Shown here: positions 24,060-35,099 of the stretch, piece by piece
How positions within the stretch are numbered: position 1 is the stretch's first letter
Layout: every line of letters starts with the position of its first letter
Source of the DNA: Neoceratodus forsteri
Lineage: Eukaryota; Chordata; Ceratodontiformes; Ceratodontidae
Assembly (NCBI GenBank): GCA_016271365.2
Contig: CM057459.1
Location: forward strand, 488,821,501 to 488,885,500
Reading direction: 5' to 3'
DNA: 64,000 nt
Program-made: the position numbers and the translations under genes
Notes under the pieces: generated by a model
Databases searched by the model: none
The model's input: the letters and a program-made list of their open reading frames with translations, nothing else
What the model was told of the DNA's origin: nothing

Positions 24060-24615
24060 AAGGGACTTTGCAAGGGGCAGCCTGATACCTTTTAATATGA
24101 GACCATTACTCTGTGTAATTCTAGTTTCCAGTTCTAGGTTCGTCTGTCTATTTCTGTTTCAAGCTTTTAGTCACTGACTGAATTGCTTTTAGCTACTAGC
24201 TGCCATACCAGCAACCTGACTTCGAGAATGGACCTGGGTCACTTGGGTCTGGCCTGGGAGGGAGAATGCACATCTGTAGGACAAGGAGGGAACTCTAGGT
24301 AGAAGCACCATGATACAGCATGGGAAGGGACCCCACACCTGGATGCCTGAGGTGACTTCATGGAGGCTGAGTACACATATCTGGGCCCAGAAGGGAAGAA
24401 AATATGAGGAAAAGCCCTCAGACTGTAGAACAGTGATGGTCTGTACTCTATCAGGCCCCACACTGATGACTAGGCACCTCTGATCCAAGGTCCCATGACA
24501 GCACCACCAGAAAAGGTAAGTCCCAGAGAAGGTGGGTGATGGGGCTGGGAAGACTGGCCCAGAAGGGGGCAAGTCAGGGTGCTGAAGGAGATAAACAGCT
24601 TTGTCCCCTGGACAC
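24060..24615. other. No gene recognised
   Basis: Noncoding stretch. The open frames on the minus strand at 24189-24572 have no domain and look compositional. Confidence 0.5.
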
Positions 24616-24624
24616 AGTGGGGTA

Positions 24625-24935
24625 ACATGTCACTCATCATGGTTGTGTACTGCATGCTGGTGAATGGTAAGGGACATACTGCATGGAGGAGCAATGATGA
24701 GAAGCAAAGCATGAACACCGTGGAATGACACTGTACCCATCAAGGTGGTGTACTGTGTGCTGGTGAAATGTGGGGTATTGCTTGCACTGTGGAGTGATGC
24801 TCAGAAGCACTGCATGAACATAACAGCACTGCATGGCACCCATTACATGGTACCCATCAAGGTGGAGTACTTTGTGCTGGGGAAATGTGAGGTACTGCTC
24901 ATACTGTGGAGTGGTGCTCAGAAGCACTATATGAG
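24625..24935 (+). repeat. ~103-118-bp tandem repeat, about 3 copies
   Basis: The motif TGTACTGTGTGCTGGTGAAATG and its variants recur at about 24645, 24747 and 24865, each followed by a GGAGTGATGCTCAGAAGCA-like block in the last two copies. Confidence 0.65.
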
Positions 24936-25009
24936 AACTCAGAAACTCTGTAAATTATTCACGCATATGACCGATGCTCAATCACTCACTCAGTCCTGTC
25001 CACTGTATG

Positions 25010-25372
25010 TGGGCAGGACAGAGAGAATCAGTTTGCTGGTAAGTTTCTGACTGTTTGTTTGTACTTGGCTGTGTCTGCACCTTATGTGCAAGCTCATATT
25101 TCAGGTGATCAGTATGATTTGAAATTGAGGGCTTTGCCTAACCACCATTTAGCAAGCAGGACTGAGGGAATCAGTTTTCTGATAAGTTTGTGACTGTTTG
25201 TTTTTACTTGGCTGAGTCTGTACCTTAAGGGACTGAGGGAATCAGTTTGTTGGTAAGTTTGTGACTGTTTGCTTGTACTTGGCTGAGTCTGTACCTTAAG
25301 TGCAGGCTCATATTTCAGGGGATTAGCATGGTTTGAAATTGAGGGATTTTTCTAACTGCCATTCAGTGGGGA
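25010..25372 (+). promoter_or_regulatory. Tandem 5' monomers of CR1-2
   Basis: Three repeats start GACTGAGGGAATCAGTTT (first variant GACAGAGAGAATCAG) and continue with GGTAAGTTTGTGACTG and TACTTGGCTGAGTCTG. Two are full (~145 bp) and the middle one is short (~77 bp). By analogy with L1 5' monomers they may be promoter units; this is inference. Confidence 0.5.
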
Positions 25373-26099
25373 GTGACTTCAACACTTTTGAAAATTTGAA
25401 CTGGGTGGTTTAAATTCAGTTTAATGGAAAGGAGCTGCACTAGTGGGAAGCAGGCAGGTGAAGAGGGAGTAGCCTGCATCCCACCTAGACAAGTGTGGGG
25501 AGAGGAGTGTGGAGACACTGCCAGAGGACTTCTTTTCTGATTCTTTTTTGGGCACAACTAGTGGTGTAATCCCACCCACCAACCCTGAAACCCACCCACC
25601 CCAGGGCTTGAACTACATTTATAGAGTAGGTCCCATAGGGCCTTGCAACATCTTGCATCCACACAGGAAGTATCAAAGGTCAAGAAAAGAAAGTAGCAGA
25701 GCTGGCATAAACAGTAGATTGGGAGAATCAGGCAGTAGACTGCGGAGAAAAACAGACATTTTGGGAGTGGTGCAGTGCAGTGGTTGAGGAGCAGCAGTCT
25801 TCAGGGAGGTGTTCTGGAGGCTACAATGCTGCTCTATCTGCAGGCACCTGTCTGGGATGAGGGAGGAGGTTACTTGCCTCTGAGCAGACCTGGCCAGGCT
25901 GCAGGAGGCATCCACCCTCACCCAGAGACCACCACAGGGTCCACAACCTGAACCTCAGAGGATGCCCAGGAAGTAGAGTGATTGGACCACAGTGGGCTCA
26001 GGGAGCATTACAGGAGAAGGTCAGATGCACATCCCCCAACCAGTCCAGCTTAATAACTCCTACACTGAATTGGAGGAATGGGAAAGCCCCACACAGACA

Positions 26100-26698
26100 C
26101 CTGCAGCTGGGACCAGTGAGGATGGGTGAGTCCTCCAGGATGGAGACCCAAGGAAGGGGGGCAGGGGACCTAAGAGGAGGGGGAAGCTTCTCCTAGTGGG
26201 GGATTCCATTGTCCAAGGGGTAGAGGAAGGGCCAATTAGCAAGAGGAGAGGGAGGTCAAGGGCCTCCCAGGAAGCACTGCATGGAGGGATGGGAAGTGGA
26301 TTCAAAGGATCACTAGGGCAATAGGGAGGAGAGAGGAACTGGATGTCATTGTCCATCTGGGGACCAATGACCTGGTGGGGAGATAGGGTGGAGTTAGCCA
26401 GAACCCAGGAAGATTTCAGGAAGCTGGGGGGGGGTAACCTGAAGTGGATAGTACACTCTGTCACATTCTCAGAACTGCTACTTGTCCAGGGCACGGGGAG
26501 GCTAGGGCACGCCACAGCCAGACCTTCAACTCCTGGTTGAAGGATTGGTGTGGAAGGAAGGGTTTTGGCTTCATGGGGAACTGGGGGCTGATCTGGGGAC
26601 ATGCGAGTTTATACAGTGATGGCCTGCATTTATCCAAGAAGGAGACCTCGGTCTTCAATGAGAAGTTTAAATGCTTCACCAGTGAAAATTTAAACTAG
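26100..26698 (+). pseudogene. CR1-2 ORF1, SGNH esterase, frameshifted
   Basis: All three esterase landmarks can be read: LLVGDSIVQGVEEG near 26193 (GDS nucleophile), DVIVHLGTNDLVG near 26343 (GTND) and SDGLHLSKK near 26618 (D-x-x-H catalytic pair). At least two frameshifts separate them. The C-terminal basic tail seen in CR1-1 is absent: a stop follows ENLN at 26698. Confidence 0.75.
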
Positions 26699-26929
26699 CC
26701 AAGGGGGGGGCCAGAAGGGTCAAGGGGATTAGAACCCCCCCCAGCCGAACATGCAGGAACATAAGTTGAGAACAGTAACAGCTGAAGCAGGAAGACAGGG
26801 GCATGCAGGTGAAGCATGTATTAGTGGCAATATGGGGGGGCCAGAGCACATAGGAAAGCAAATCGGGGTGGGGGAAGAGGCATGAGTGTAAGAACAGGAA
26901 CAGAGAGAGGGCAGACTGTAAAAAATGGA

Positions 26930-27690
26930 AAGTCAATTTAATAAATGCCCGTAGCCTGGGAAATAAGGTTCCAGACATGGAAGCCTTGCTGGCGGAAGCA
27001 GACCTTGACTTATCAGTAATAACAGAGACATGATTCTATGCTAATCATGGCTGGGACATCAATGTACATGGTTATACAATGTTCAGGAGGGACAGGAAGG
27101 GTTAGCAGGGTCAGGAGATGGCCCTGTACATCAGAGATGGTATAAAAGCTACAGAGGCTCATGGAAGACAGGGGGATGCTGAGGCAATGTGCATCACCCT
27201 TGAGCCAGGTAATGGCACAGCAATATGCACAAGGGTGATCTACAGACCTCCAACAAAGAGGGAGGAGGAAGCCAGGGAACTAGAGGAGGACATACACGAC
27301 ATGTAGCTGAAGGTAAAATCCTGCTACTAGGGGATTTCAATGTGCCAGATGTAGATTGGACCACCCAGGCAGCTGCTTGAGCCAGAAGCATAGCCATCCT
27401 GGAATCCCTGCAGGGCGTTGGTTTCAGGTAGCTGGTGCTTGAGTCAACCAGGGACATGTAAATTCTGGACCTGGTATGGACCAATGGAAACAGAGTCAAA
27501 GAAGTACAGATGGAAGGGCAGCTGAGGTCCAGTGACCATCCCATGCTGTGGTTCAACATGAAGAAAGGCACCAAAGTGAGCCACACAAGTGCAAAAGTAT
27601 TAGAATTTAGGAGGGTGTATTTCACAAAAATGGCTAAATGTATAGGAACCATCTTGGGGAAGGGAAAGGTAATGGGGGTGAAGGATGATG
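26930..27690 (+). pseudogene. CR1-2 ORF2 endonuclease portion, truncated
   Basis: It begins INARSLGNKVPDMEALL, then ITET (stop at the expected Trp), ANHGWDINVHGYTMFRRD, ALYIRDGI and VIYRPPTKREEEARELE. After 27300 it continues in shifted frames and ends around VYFTKMAKCIGTILGKGK. No reverse transcriptase follows. Confidence 0.75.
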
Positions 27691-27966
27691 AAGGACAGGG
27701 ACCACCTGCACTGGCTTCCTTCTGGTGTTGATGCCAGAATAACAGGTGCTTGGTCTTCATATGTGTATGTTGCCTACCGGTGCCTAGATGGCTGTAAGTT
27801 TCCCCCTACTAACTCATGCTTCACATAGCTGACAGATAGTGAATGTCTCATCAGCTAGGTCAAGTATATAAAAATCCCAAACTAGGGATTTTGTAACCCT
27901 TGATTTATCATGATGGCAAGTATGTGACAGCTGAGAGGAAGGGGGTTGATGTTTGTGTGCTTTTAG
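27690..27966 (-). mobile_element. hAT element hAT-1, BED-finger part
   Basis: The reverse complement matches hAT-2 at about 44153-44435, including AACAGGTGCTTGGTCTTC (complement) and the BED-finger region. It continues directly from the 31631-32745 segment once LINE C is removed. Confidence 0.75.
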
Positions 27967-28588
27967 TAGTAGTAGTAATCGTAAAAATATTATTTTTATA
28001 CAGGAAAAAAAAATCTTTTGGCCGGTTGGCCTAGTTTACAAGATTGTCCTGTTTCTTACTGGTTTCCTATACATTAAAACATTTACTACAGAAAATTAAA
28101 TAAATAAACAAACAGTCATTTACAAAACATACAGTATGTATAATTTACTTTCATCACAAATAAGTAACATTCTCAGTACTTCCAGTAGTCCTTTCTTCCG
28201 TTATTATCTGAAACATTATAACAGAACTTGGTATAATTAATTCCAGCATGAACTGACTATACAATGGAAATGTACTTGCTAGGTGGGACAGATTGTGCCA
28301 ATATTTTGCTGCCTGATGGCACAGTGTCTTTTCCACATATTTGTTCTTGACAATAGCAATGGGAATTTTATTTAAATAACTAGATCTTTTTGATCTTGAG
28401 TCAATTTGATCACACCCTCCAAATAAATGTGTGTTTATGTAGTACTCAGAACTGTCAGTGTGGTATTTATAAATTAATTTTTGCCAGTTCCTGGCACATT
28501 TTATTTCAAGTGGTAATCATTGTAAGGAGGTCAGTAACTTACAGTGGTGTATTTCTGAACTACACTGCAAAACGTACCTTGTGATCCT

Positions 28589-31140
28589 TTAATACACTCT
28601 GTCTGAATTATTTAGTAATGTCTTGTTTGTGGTACGGTACAAAAGGTCCCCATGGGTCAATACCAGGAGAATTAATAGTTCAGTGACCCTTCTCCTACTG
28701 TTTTCTGTTAGACACTTCATTGTTCTTCGTAGGGCTCCCACCTTTTTATTTACTCTATCAATTAGTAATCCTTTTATGTTCCAAAAAAGTAAAATTCTGG
28801 TCAAAAGTAATTCCCAGGTAAGTATGTTCAGTCAGTTGTTCTATGAGAACATTGTTGTTTACTTTAATATTTAACTGTTTATTTCCCTTTGATTTGGACC
28901 CAAAGTATAATAATTTTTGTTTTGTTGGTGTTCATCTCTAGGCCTGACCTGATGAACCCCCCCATGTTGTTAAAATCCAACTGCATTTTAATTTAAAATT
29001 CACTGCTACTATGGCCTGTTGCTGTTAATGTAGTATCGTCTGCATACAGCCGTATATTTGAATGCTGTATTACTTGTGGGAGTCTGTTGTTGAAAATCAA
29101 AAACAGTAGGGCTCCTAAAATGGACCCCTGTGGCACTCCCCTAGTCACTGCCCTCTTATTAGAGCATTCCCCATTCATAGAAATGTACTGTATGCAGTCC
29201 TCCAAGTAGGATTTTAACCAGTCCCTGGGGCCTGCAGTAAACCCCATTTTTTCAGCAGTTTGTAACAAGAGGGGGTGGTTCACCAGGTCAAAGGCCTTTA
29301 ATAAATCCACAAACACCACTACAGTTTTCATACCCTTATGCAATGATGTATTCATAATGTTATTAAATTCCAATAGTGCTAAGGCAGTACAATGACCTTT
29401 TTGGAAACCCGATTAATATGGTGTAATTAATTTATATTTCTCTATGTATTCCATCATTTGTGTATGTACGTGTCTTTCCAAGCATTTAGCCAGGACAGAC
29501 AGTAAAGCAACTGGCCTATAGTTGTTTAACTTAGTTGATTGACCCCCTTTAAATATGGGAGTGATTTTACTCACCCTCCATTGTTGTGGAAAATAACTTT
29601 CTTGTAAACTTCTATTAATAATGTCAGTCACTGTGGGTGCTATTTATTTTGCAGCTATCTTCAGAAATCTCCCCTCAAGTTGATCAGGCTCCATTGATTA
29701 ATTAATATTTACTCTTATTTACCCCTATATACCACAGACACTGTTAGAATTTTAAATCAGAAGGGCAGGTATGATCCTATTAAGTTGACTGTACTCTGCT
29801 GTTTTTGCGAACCTAAGCTTGGTACCATCGCATCAAGGCCTGGTAGGTCCACAAAACAATCATTTAAAAAATGTAATATTTCATGAGTATCTTCTATTAG
29901 ACCGTCATTAGTTTTAAGAGCATAATTAGTTTTAGCTCTTTGCCCAGGTCTGGTAAATGATTTATGGATTTCCAGAATTTCCTAGAATCCGGTTTATTGC
30001 TTAAACTATTTTTATAATAAAGGGTTTGTGCCTTCTTGATCTGTTGTCTACTTCTATTTCATTTCTGTTTAAATAAATACCAGTCTTTATCCTGTTTTGA
30101 TTTGGTTTTTGCTTTTTTCCAGCACCTGTTTATAATCCTAACACTTTTTAAAATCTTTTCATTTTTCCGGTGTAATTTTGCTGGATTTCTATTATTTTGT
30201 TTTATTGTTCATGTTTATCGCACAACTCAATAAATGCCTCTATGAAAAATTTTATTGTTGAATCTAAATCAGGTACAAGTTTGTATCAATCCCATTTCTC
30301 CCTCTCAACATTCAATAAGAAAGCATTTTCTGAGGAGGCTTGCATATTTCTAACCCAAATAGTACTTGTATCTAATGTTTTCTGTTCTGTCACTAACAAA
30401 ATATCACCCCATATTGGGTTATGGTCTTCAAGACAAGGAGGAAGAACTCCTGATGCCTCAACTTTTATAGAATGGGAAACAAATAGTAAGTCCAATATTG
30501 TGCCTTTTTTTAGTATTATTAGTGTATCTTGTGGGTTCTTGTACAGTATGTGTTGAGTCACTCCCAAAGATGATATGTCATATTTTATGGGCTTGCCCCT
30601 TTTCCTTTCCCAGTTACAATTAAAATCACCCAAGAGAAACTATGTGTTTATCACCTACAGCCCCTTGTATCATATTTATGGTTTCTTCTATCAGTTCTAC
30701 TTTTATTTTAGGTGTAGAATAAATTACTGAAAAAACTGTTTTAAGTTTGCTTACTTTAACTGTTACACTTTCTATATTACTTAAGCTTCCTTTGTTTAGC
30801 AATTCAGTGTGACCTAAACTACATTTAATATCCAAATTACCCCCCTCCCTTCTTTGGCCTATCCTGATGAAAAAGTGTGTCTCCTGAAATACCAAGTTCT
30901 TCATTATCTATGTCTTTTACTTACCAAGTCTCTGTTAACCCAACTACATCTGGAACTTGTTCCTCAATCATTGTTTTTAAAATATCCATTTTATTTCTTA
31001 AACTTCTAGCATTGTCATGTAAAATCCTTACTTTTCTAAAAATATCAGGCCCAGAGTTTAACTCAACATCCCCACCTAATGTTAACAATATTAAAAAGAA
31101 AACTGAACTGTACCCTGTTTTACCTGTATATCATTGCAAC
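28589..31140 (-). pseudogene. LINE C ORF (2A-like leader, endonuclease, reverse transcriptase), broken
   Basis: On the minus strand: FFLILLTLGGDVELNSGP (31100-31047), HDNARSLRNKMDILKTMI, VPDVVGLTETW then a stop, the EN block MGDFNCNWERKRGKP near 30630, and RT blocks FPQQWRVSKITPIFKGG and NNYRPVALLSVLAKCLE near 29560, DLLKAFDLVNH near 29300, TRGVPQGSILGALLF near 29140 and catalytic YADDTTLTATG near 29040. The thumb block GALRRTMKCLTENSRR is near 28730. Several stops and frameshifts make it inactive. RT motifs themselves are well preserved, suggesting moderate age. Confidence 0.85.
31047..31073 (-). other. Decayed 2A-like ribosome-skipping motif
   Basis: It encodes GDVELNSGP. The canonical 2A core is DxExNPGP, and here the first Pro is Ser. 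2A-like sequences at the N-terminus are known in several APE-type LINEs. The preceding residues FFLILLTL are hydrophobic, as expected. Confidence 0.65.
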
Positions 31141-31630
31141 CGTTTGGATTCAGGAATACTACCCTGCTGTGCTGGTTCCACTGTCTCGATTTGTTAGTAA
31201 AATTATTTCTCCTATTGTTAAAATCATTCATACATTGAGTTGTGAAGCTGGTACTGGCCAGTTAGCTCCTAGCTTTCTTTTTTGCTCTATCTCAATAGTT
31301 GTACCTGCAAGGCAAGGTAGTAATATACACAGTAACACCAAGCTGTACATATTAACTAAATAAAATAGTGAAGCTAAACGTTCAGTATGTACTGGTTTCT
31401 GTGTCTCTCACCAATAAATATATATCACACCAATCTTTATCTCTTTGAAGACGTTTCTCTGTCTTTTAGTTCTATAATTTGTCCTCAAAGTTGCAACTTT
31501 TCTTTGTGGAGTGGCACTCGTGCCACTCACGCTCACGCTAGGCACGCAGCTCATGGCTTTGTAGTGCTTCTCCCCTCCTCCTGGGCAGTCTCTTCAGGCT
31601 GATCAGCTGTACTGTTCCCTCAATGAAATT

Positions 31631-32745
31631 GGATTATTTTATAAATTCAGTAATAATGGGGGGGGGGGGCTTTAATAGTTGCATAACTACAAACAATGTC
31701 CCTTGCAACATCTACAGCACACCCTTACACATTTTCTCTTCAGGTTCCCAAGTGGATCAAACAAATTATCATCATCAGAGCTGCTGATGTCTTCCTCCAC
31801 AGGCCTGTCCTCCTCATCATCACCACAGTCTCCAGGCTCTCTGACCCTCTCATCATCAGGTGGCTGAGTGTGACATACATTTTCCAGATCTTCCGCTTCA
31901 ACCACTGACTCAAGCTCCACACTATCAGGCTCAGCACCACCACCACCAGAAGCCACATGTACAGCAACAACCCCGTCCTCCTCCTCGACCACTGTTCCTT
32001 ATTTACTGATGTTTCTCTTGTCACCTCCCACCTCCTCCACCAGCATGGATGCCACAGATGTGTTGGAAAAAATGGCTACAGTAATGGCCACCACTGCCAA
32101 TTTCTCCTCTGCCACTACCAACCCCAGAGCCCATAGAACACACTGCCACAGGAATAGTGTTTTTTTAACTGCAGCACTATTTTGCCTAACAGATTTTGAA
32201 CACTTCTTTACAGCCTCCCCAGCACCTCTCCCTTTAGTAGATCACCTCTTCCCAGTCTTTCTTATATGCTAATTGTAACTTGAATCGAGGTGAAATATTA
32301 CAAAATGAAAATAAAGCCTGCAGTACAAATAAGTACCAGGAGCAAACAACACCTCCCCCTAGGGAATCAGGGATCAGAAGTTGATCTGAAAAAATAAAAC
32401 AACACAGGGATTAACATGATACATACAACAGGGGTAAAAGGGTTAAAGAAGTTATTAACTACCAGCACTAGACAACACTTCCCCTACAGAATCAGGGGTC
32501 AGCAGTGTGATCTGAAAAATAACTATGCTACTAGTATGTAGCCAAACCATTAAAAATGTTTTTATTCACAACTATGGAGGCCATATTGAGAAAGAAGACT
32601 ATAAGAAGGAGGTTTGTTCTATGTCATTATTTCTAATAAGTGAAACAGCATACAGAATGAATATTTAGCTGTCATATAGACTTATTAAGCTATTTGTATT
32701 GGAATGAAAGTGCGCTTTATTTTCGTATAATATATTTTTCCTTGG
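31631..32745 (-). mobile_element. hAT element hAT-1, N-terminal part
   Basis: The reverse complement aligns with hAT-2 from about 43062 to 44151. Shared text includes CTTAATAAGTCTATATGACAGC (trimmed) and a duplicated GATCACACTGCTGATCCCTGA-type block. The acidic ORF (31687-31992, minus strand) encodes ASGGGGAEPDSVELESVVEA and PVEEDISSSDDDNLFDPLG, closely matching hAT-2. Confidence 0.75.
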
Positions 32746-33124
32746 GTGACACAACCACAAGGAGGAAGCTGCAAGATGGCAAAAGCTTGTCAGCATGTAG
32801 GCAGCTGCTGTTGAGAGATGCTCAAGACCTCTGCTCCCCGAATCTCAGTATAACAGCATGAATTACAGGGTTTTAAATAATTGATTAGCAGTTTTTTTCT
32901 TGGGATGATACTAACTGTACAGAAAGTATTTATACAGATTTTCTAGAAGTGCTGTGTTTGTTAAACACAATGAGGCAAGATTATTATTCATTTTCACAAA
33001 GTTTTAGCACTTTTATGAGCAAAACGCTATTCAATTTTTAGAGTTTAATAAACCCTGAATTATGTGGTAACAACACCAAAAGAAAAAAAAGAGTTTAAAG
33101 TTTTCTCTGCTTACTGATTACGTG
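32746..33124. other. No gene recognised
   Basis: Noncoding DNA between hAT-1 and the L1-clade element. It may include the latter's 5' UTR. Confidence 0.4.
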
Positions 33125-33138
33125 CCTCTGTAAGAGAC

Positions 33139-34746
33139 GTGAAAAAAGCTACAACTAATGGCAAAAGCAAAACCCAGAAATTTTCCAACCTGACCAGAGG
33201 TACTAGGAAGACCCAGGTTGCTAAAATGAATATGGGGTCAGTTGCTGCATCAGACATTAACAGAGATCTGAGTAACGGTAATATTAATGCTTTACCCATT
33301 TTTCCTCTGTTTAAACTGTAAAACAGATTGGTAAGCAATGCCTCAACTTCCAAAAACACCCTGTTAGAAAAGGATGAAAATCTGGAGATTATTTCCAAAC
33401 AAATAGGAGCAGAAGGAAAAGAAGGTCTGTCTGCACATACCTCAGAAAAAATGCTGTTGGATAATCTCTTTGGCAACATGGCTTCTACAAATGTGGTGAA
33501 TGAAAGCACTTGCGAACAACTCCAGAAGAGATGGCAAGACGGATGGGAGATATCCAAGAAGAAGCCATCAAAAGCCCCTCAATGTCTGGATAACACAAAA
33601 ATGCATTCTGAGGTTAAGGCCAATGCCAAGCCTGAGCTGGCAGTAATGATCGAGGAAACACAAGGGGATCAGAATCCTGTGGATGAACGAAATAAGCTAC
33701 CTGAAATCCCTCAAAGAGTACATGGCAATAGCCAAAGAGGTAAGTCTAAGGAAGCTTTAACCAGGGAAAAACATATGACTGAAACCAGACATGTGAATGG
33801 GCAAGCCTTTGTAGAAGACAGTAATTCAGGTAACACTGTAGTTGAAAAAGATACTTCAAAACAACATAATTCTGAGACAGTATCTGGTAACCTGAATGAT
33901 TTAAACATTTCTCCCCTTAAAAAAGTGGTTATTGAATATTATAACATTTCCACATCTAAAGATGAACAGGATGGGACAGGATCTGAGTCAAGTGGCACAG
34001 ACCCCCCTCCCCCGGCAAAACGTTTATTCACAAAAATAAAAAACATCTCAGACACTTTGGAACAAATGGTAAAACAACAAACTAAAATTTAAAAGTACTT
34101 TAAAATAACACAGGGCTTAATAGAGGAAAATAAAACCTTGAAAAAATACATTTCTGAAATAAAAGAACACTTAACTGCAGTATCTGATGAAACGGCCCCA
34201 CTTGCCTGACAAGTGACATCCTTAGAATTGACTAATAGTGAAATCAAAGCTAAATCAGTAGATCAGGAAGCTTGAGCAAGACAAAACTATTTAAGAATCT
34301 TTGGAATACCTGAAGAATGGGATAATATTAGACCATTACAAGACTCCTTTAAAATCATTGCAGGTGCATACTTAGAAATTGATCCTACTAACGTTAGATA
34401 CACTATAGAAAAAATACACAGGGGATTTTGAGCTACAACAGATGGAACAACACTGCCACACCCAGTTATTTTGAGATTTTTTAACTACGGAGATAAAGAA
34501 ACTTTGATGACAAATGTCTACAAGAAAAAGAAAGTAAATGTTTTGAGTGCAAGTATCTCAGTTTATAATAACCTGCATCACCAAATAATTCTGGAAAGGA
34601 AGAAATTTAACTCCATACATAATAAATTATGGTCTATGGGATTTAAAGTGACTATTCAATACCCGGCAAAATTAAGGGTCATTATAAATGGGAAGAGATA
34701 TACCTACGAAAATGTACAAGAATCTTGGACTGACCTAGTGACTTAG
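33139..34746 (+). pseudogene. L1-clade ORF1 RNA-binding protein, broken
   Basis: The N-terminal ~300 residues are polar and disordered (33139-34090, one stop near 33319). A coiled-coil-like stretch follows (NISDTLEQMVKQQ, IEENKTLKKYISEIKEHL). The RRM-like domain starts ARQNYLRIFGIPEEWDNI near 34275. The C-terminal domain reads PHPVILRFFNYGDKETLM and KVTIQYPAKLRVIINGKRYT near 34650. This matches the layout of L1 ORF1p, an RNA chaperone that coats its mRNA. Stops at about 33319, 34090, 34207, 34273 and 34429 prevent translation. Confidence 0.82.
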
Positions 34747-35099
34747 ATTCCTAATATGAAGTTATCAAAACTGCAAAGTAATCTGTAGAGTATTTATGGG
34801 CTCCTTATTATGATTAGATTAAATTATGTAAACTACTAGGATAAATGGGGGGGGGGTCTGACATCCACAGCACAAACACTATATGGGAATGTCCACAAAA
34901 TGGATTGTAGTATTGAATTTATATCAAAAGGTTAGGGATTTGTTTGCAGCACTAGGGGATAGGATTCAAAAATTCAAGTTTGAGATGTTATCTGTTATAA
35001 GAATACAGGAAAAGAGTATAACAAGGGGGATGATATATTGATTTAGAAGTGTGTGGTTATTCTATTCATTGTGTGATGGCCATGTAATTAAAAATGTTT

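Larger units (their letters stand above)
25010..27690 (+). mobile_element. CR1-type LINE (CR1-2), 5' half only
   Basis: Tandem 5' monomers (25010-25372) and a leader precede ORF1 (esterase) and the start of ORF2 (endonuclease). Sequence stops abruptly near 27690 at a junction with hAT-1, so the reverse transcriptase and 3' end are missing. This is the opposite of normal LINE 5' truncation and indicates a later deletion or rearrangement. Related to CR1-1. Confidence 0.75.
27967..31630 (-). mobile_element. LINE C, near full-length, inserted in hAT-1
   Basis: About 3.66 kb. It has a 5' UTR with GC-rich start and hairpin GTGGCACTCGTGCCAC (31511-31526), an N-terminal hydrophobic plus 2A-like leader, APE endonuclease, reverse transcriptase and a 3' tail with (ACT)n at the junction (27967-27985). 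The flanks join perfectly into a continuous hAT sequence when compared with hAT-2, which fixes both ends to within a few bases. The family appears to be in the jockey/L2/CR1 group, but the exact clade is not determined. Confidence 0.8.

Noticed and set aside
26060..26602. 180-codon minus-strand open frame
   Set aside because: It is antisense to CR1-2 ORF1, whose esterase motifs explain the region.
27194..27760. 188-codon minus-strand open frame
   Set aside because: It spans the CR1-2/hAT-1 junction antisense to ORF2 and has no motif of its own.
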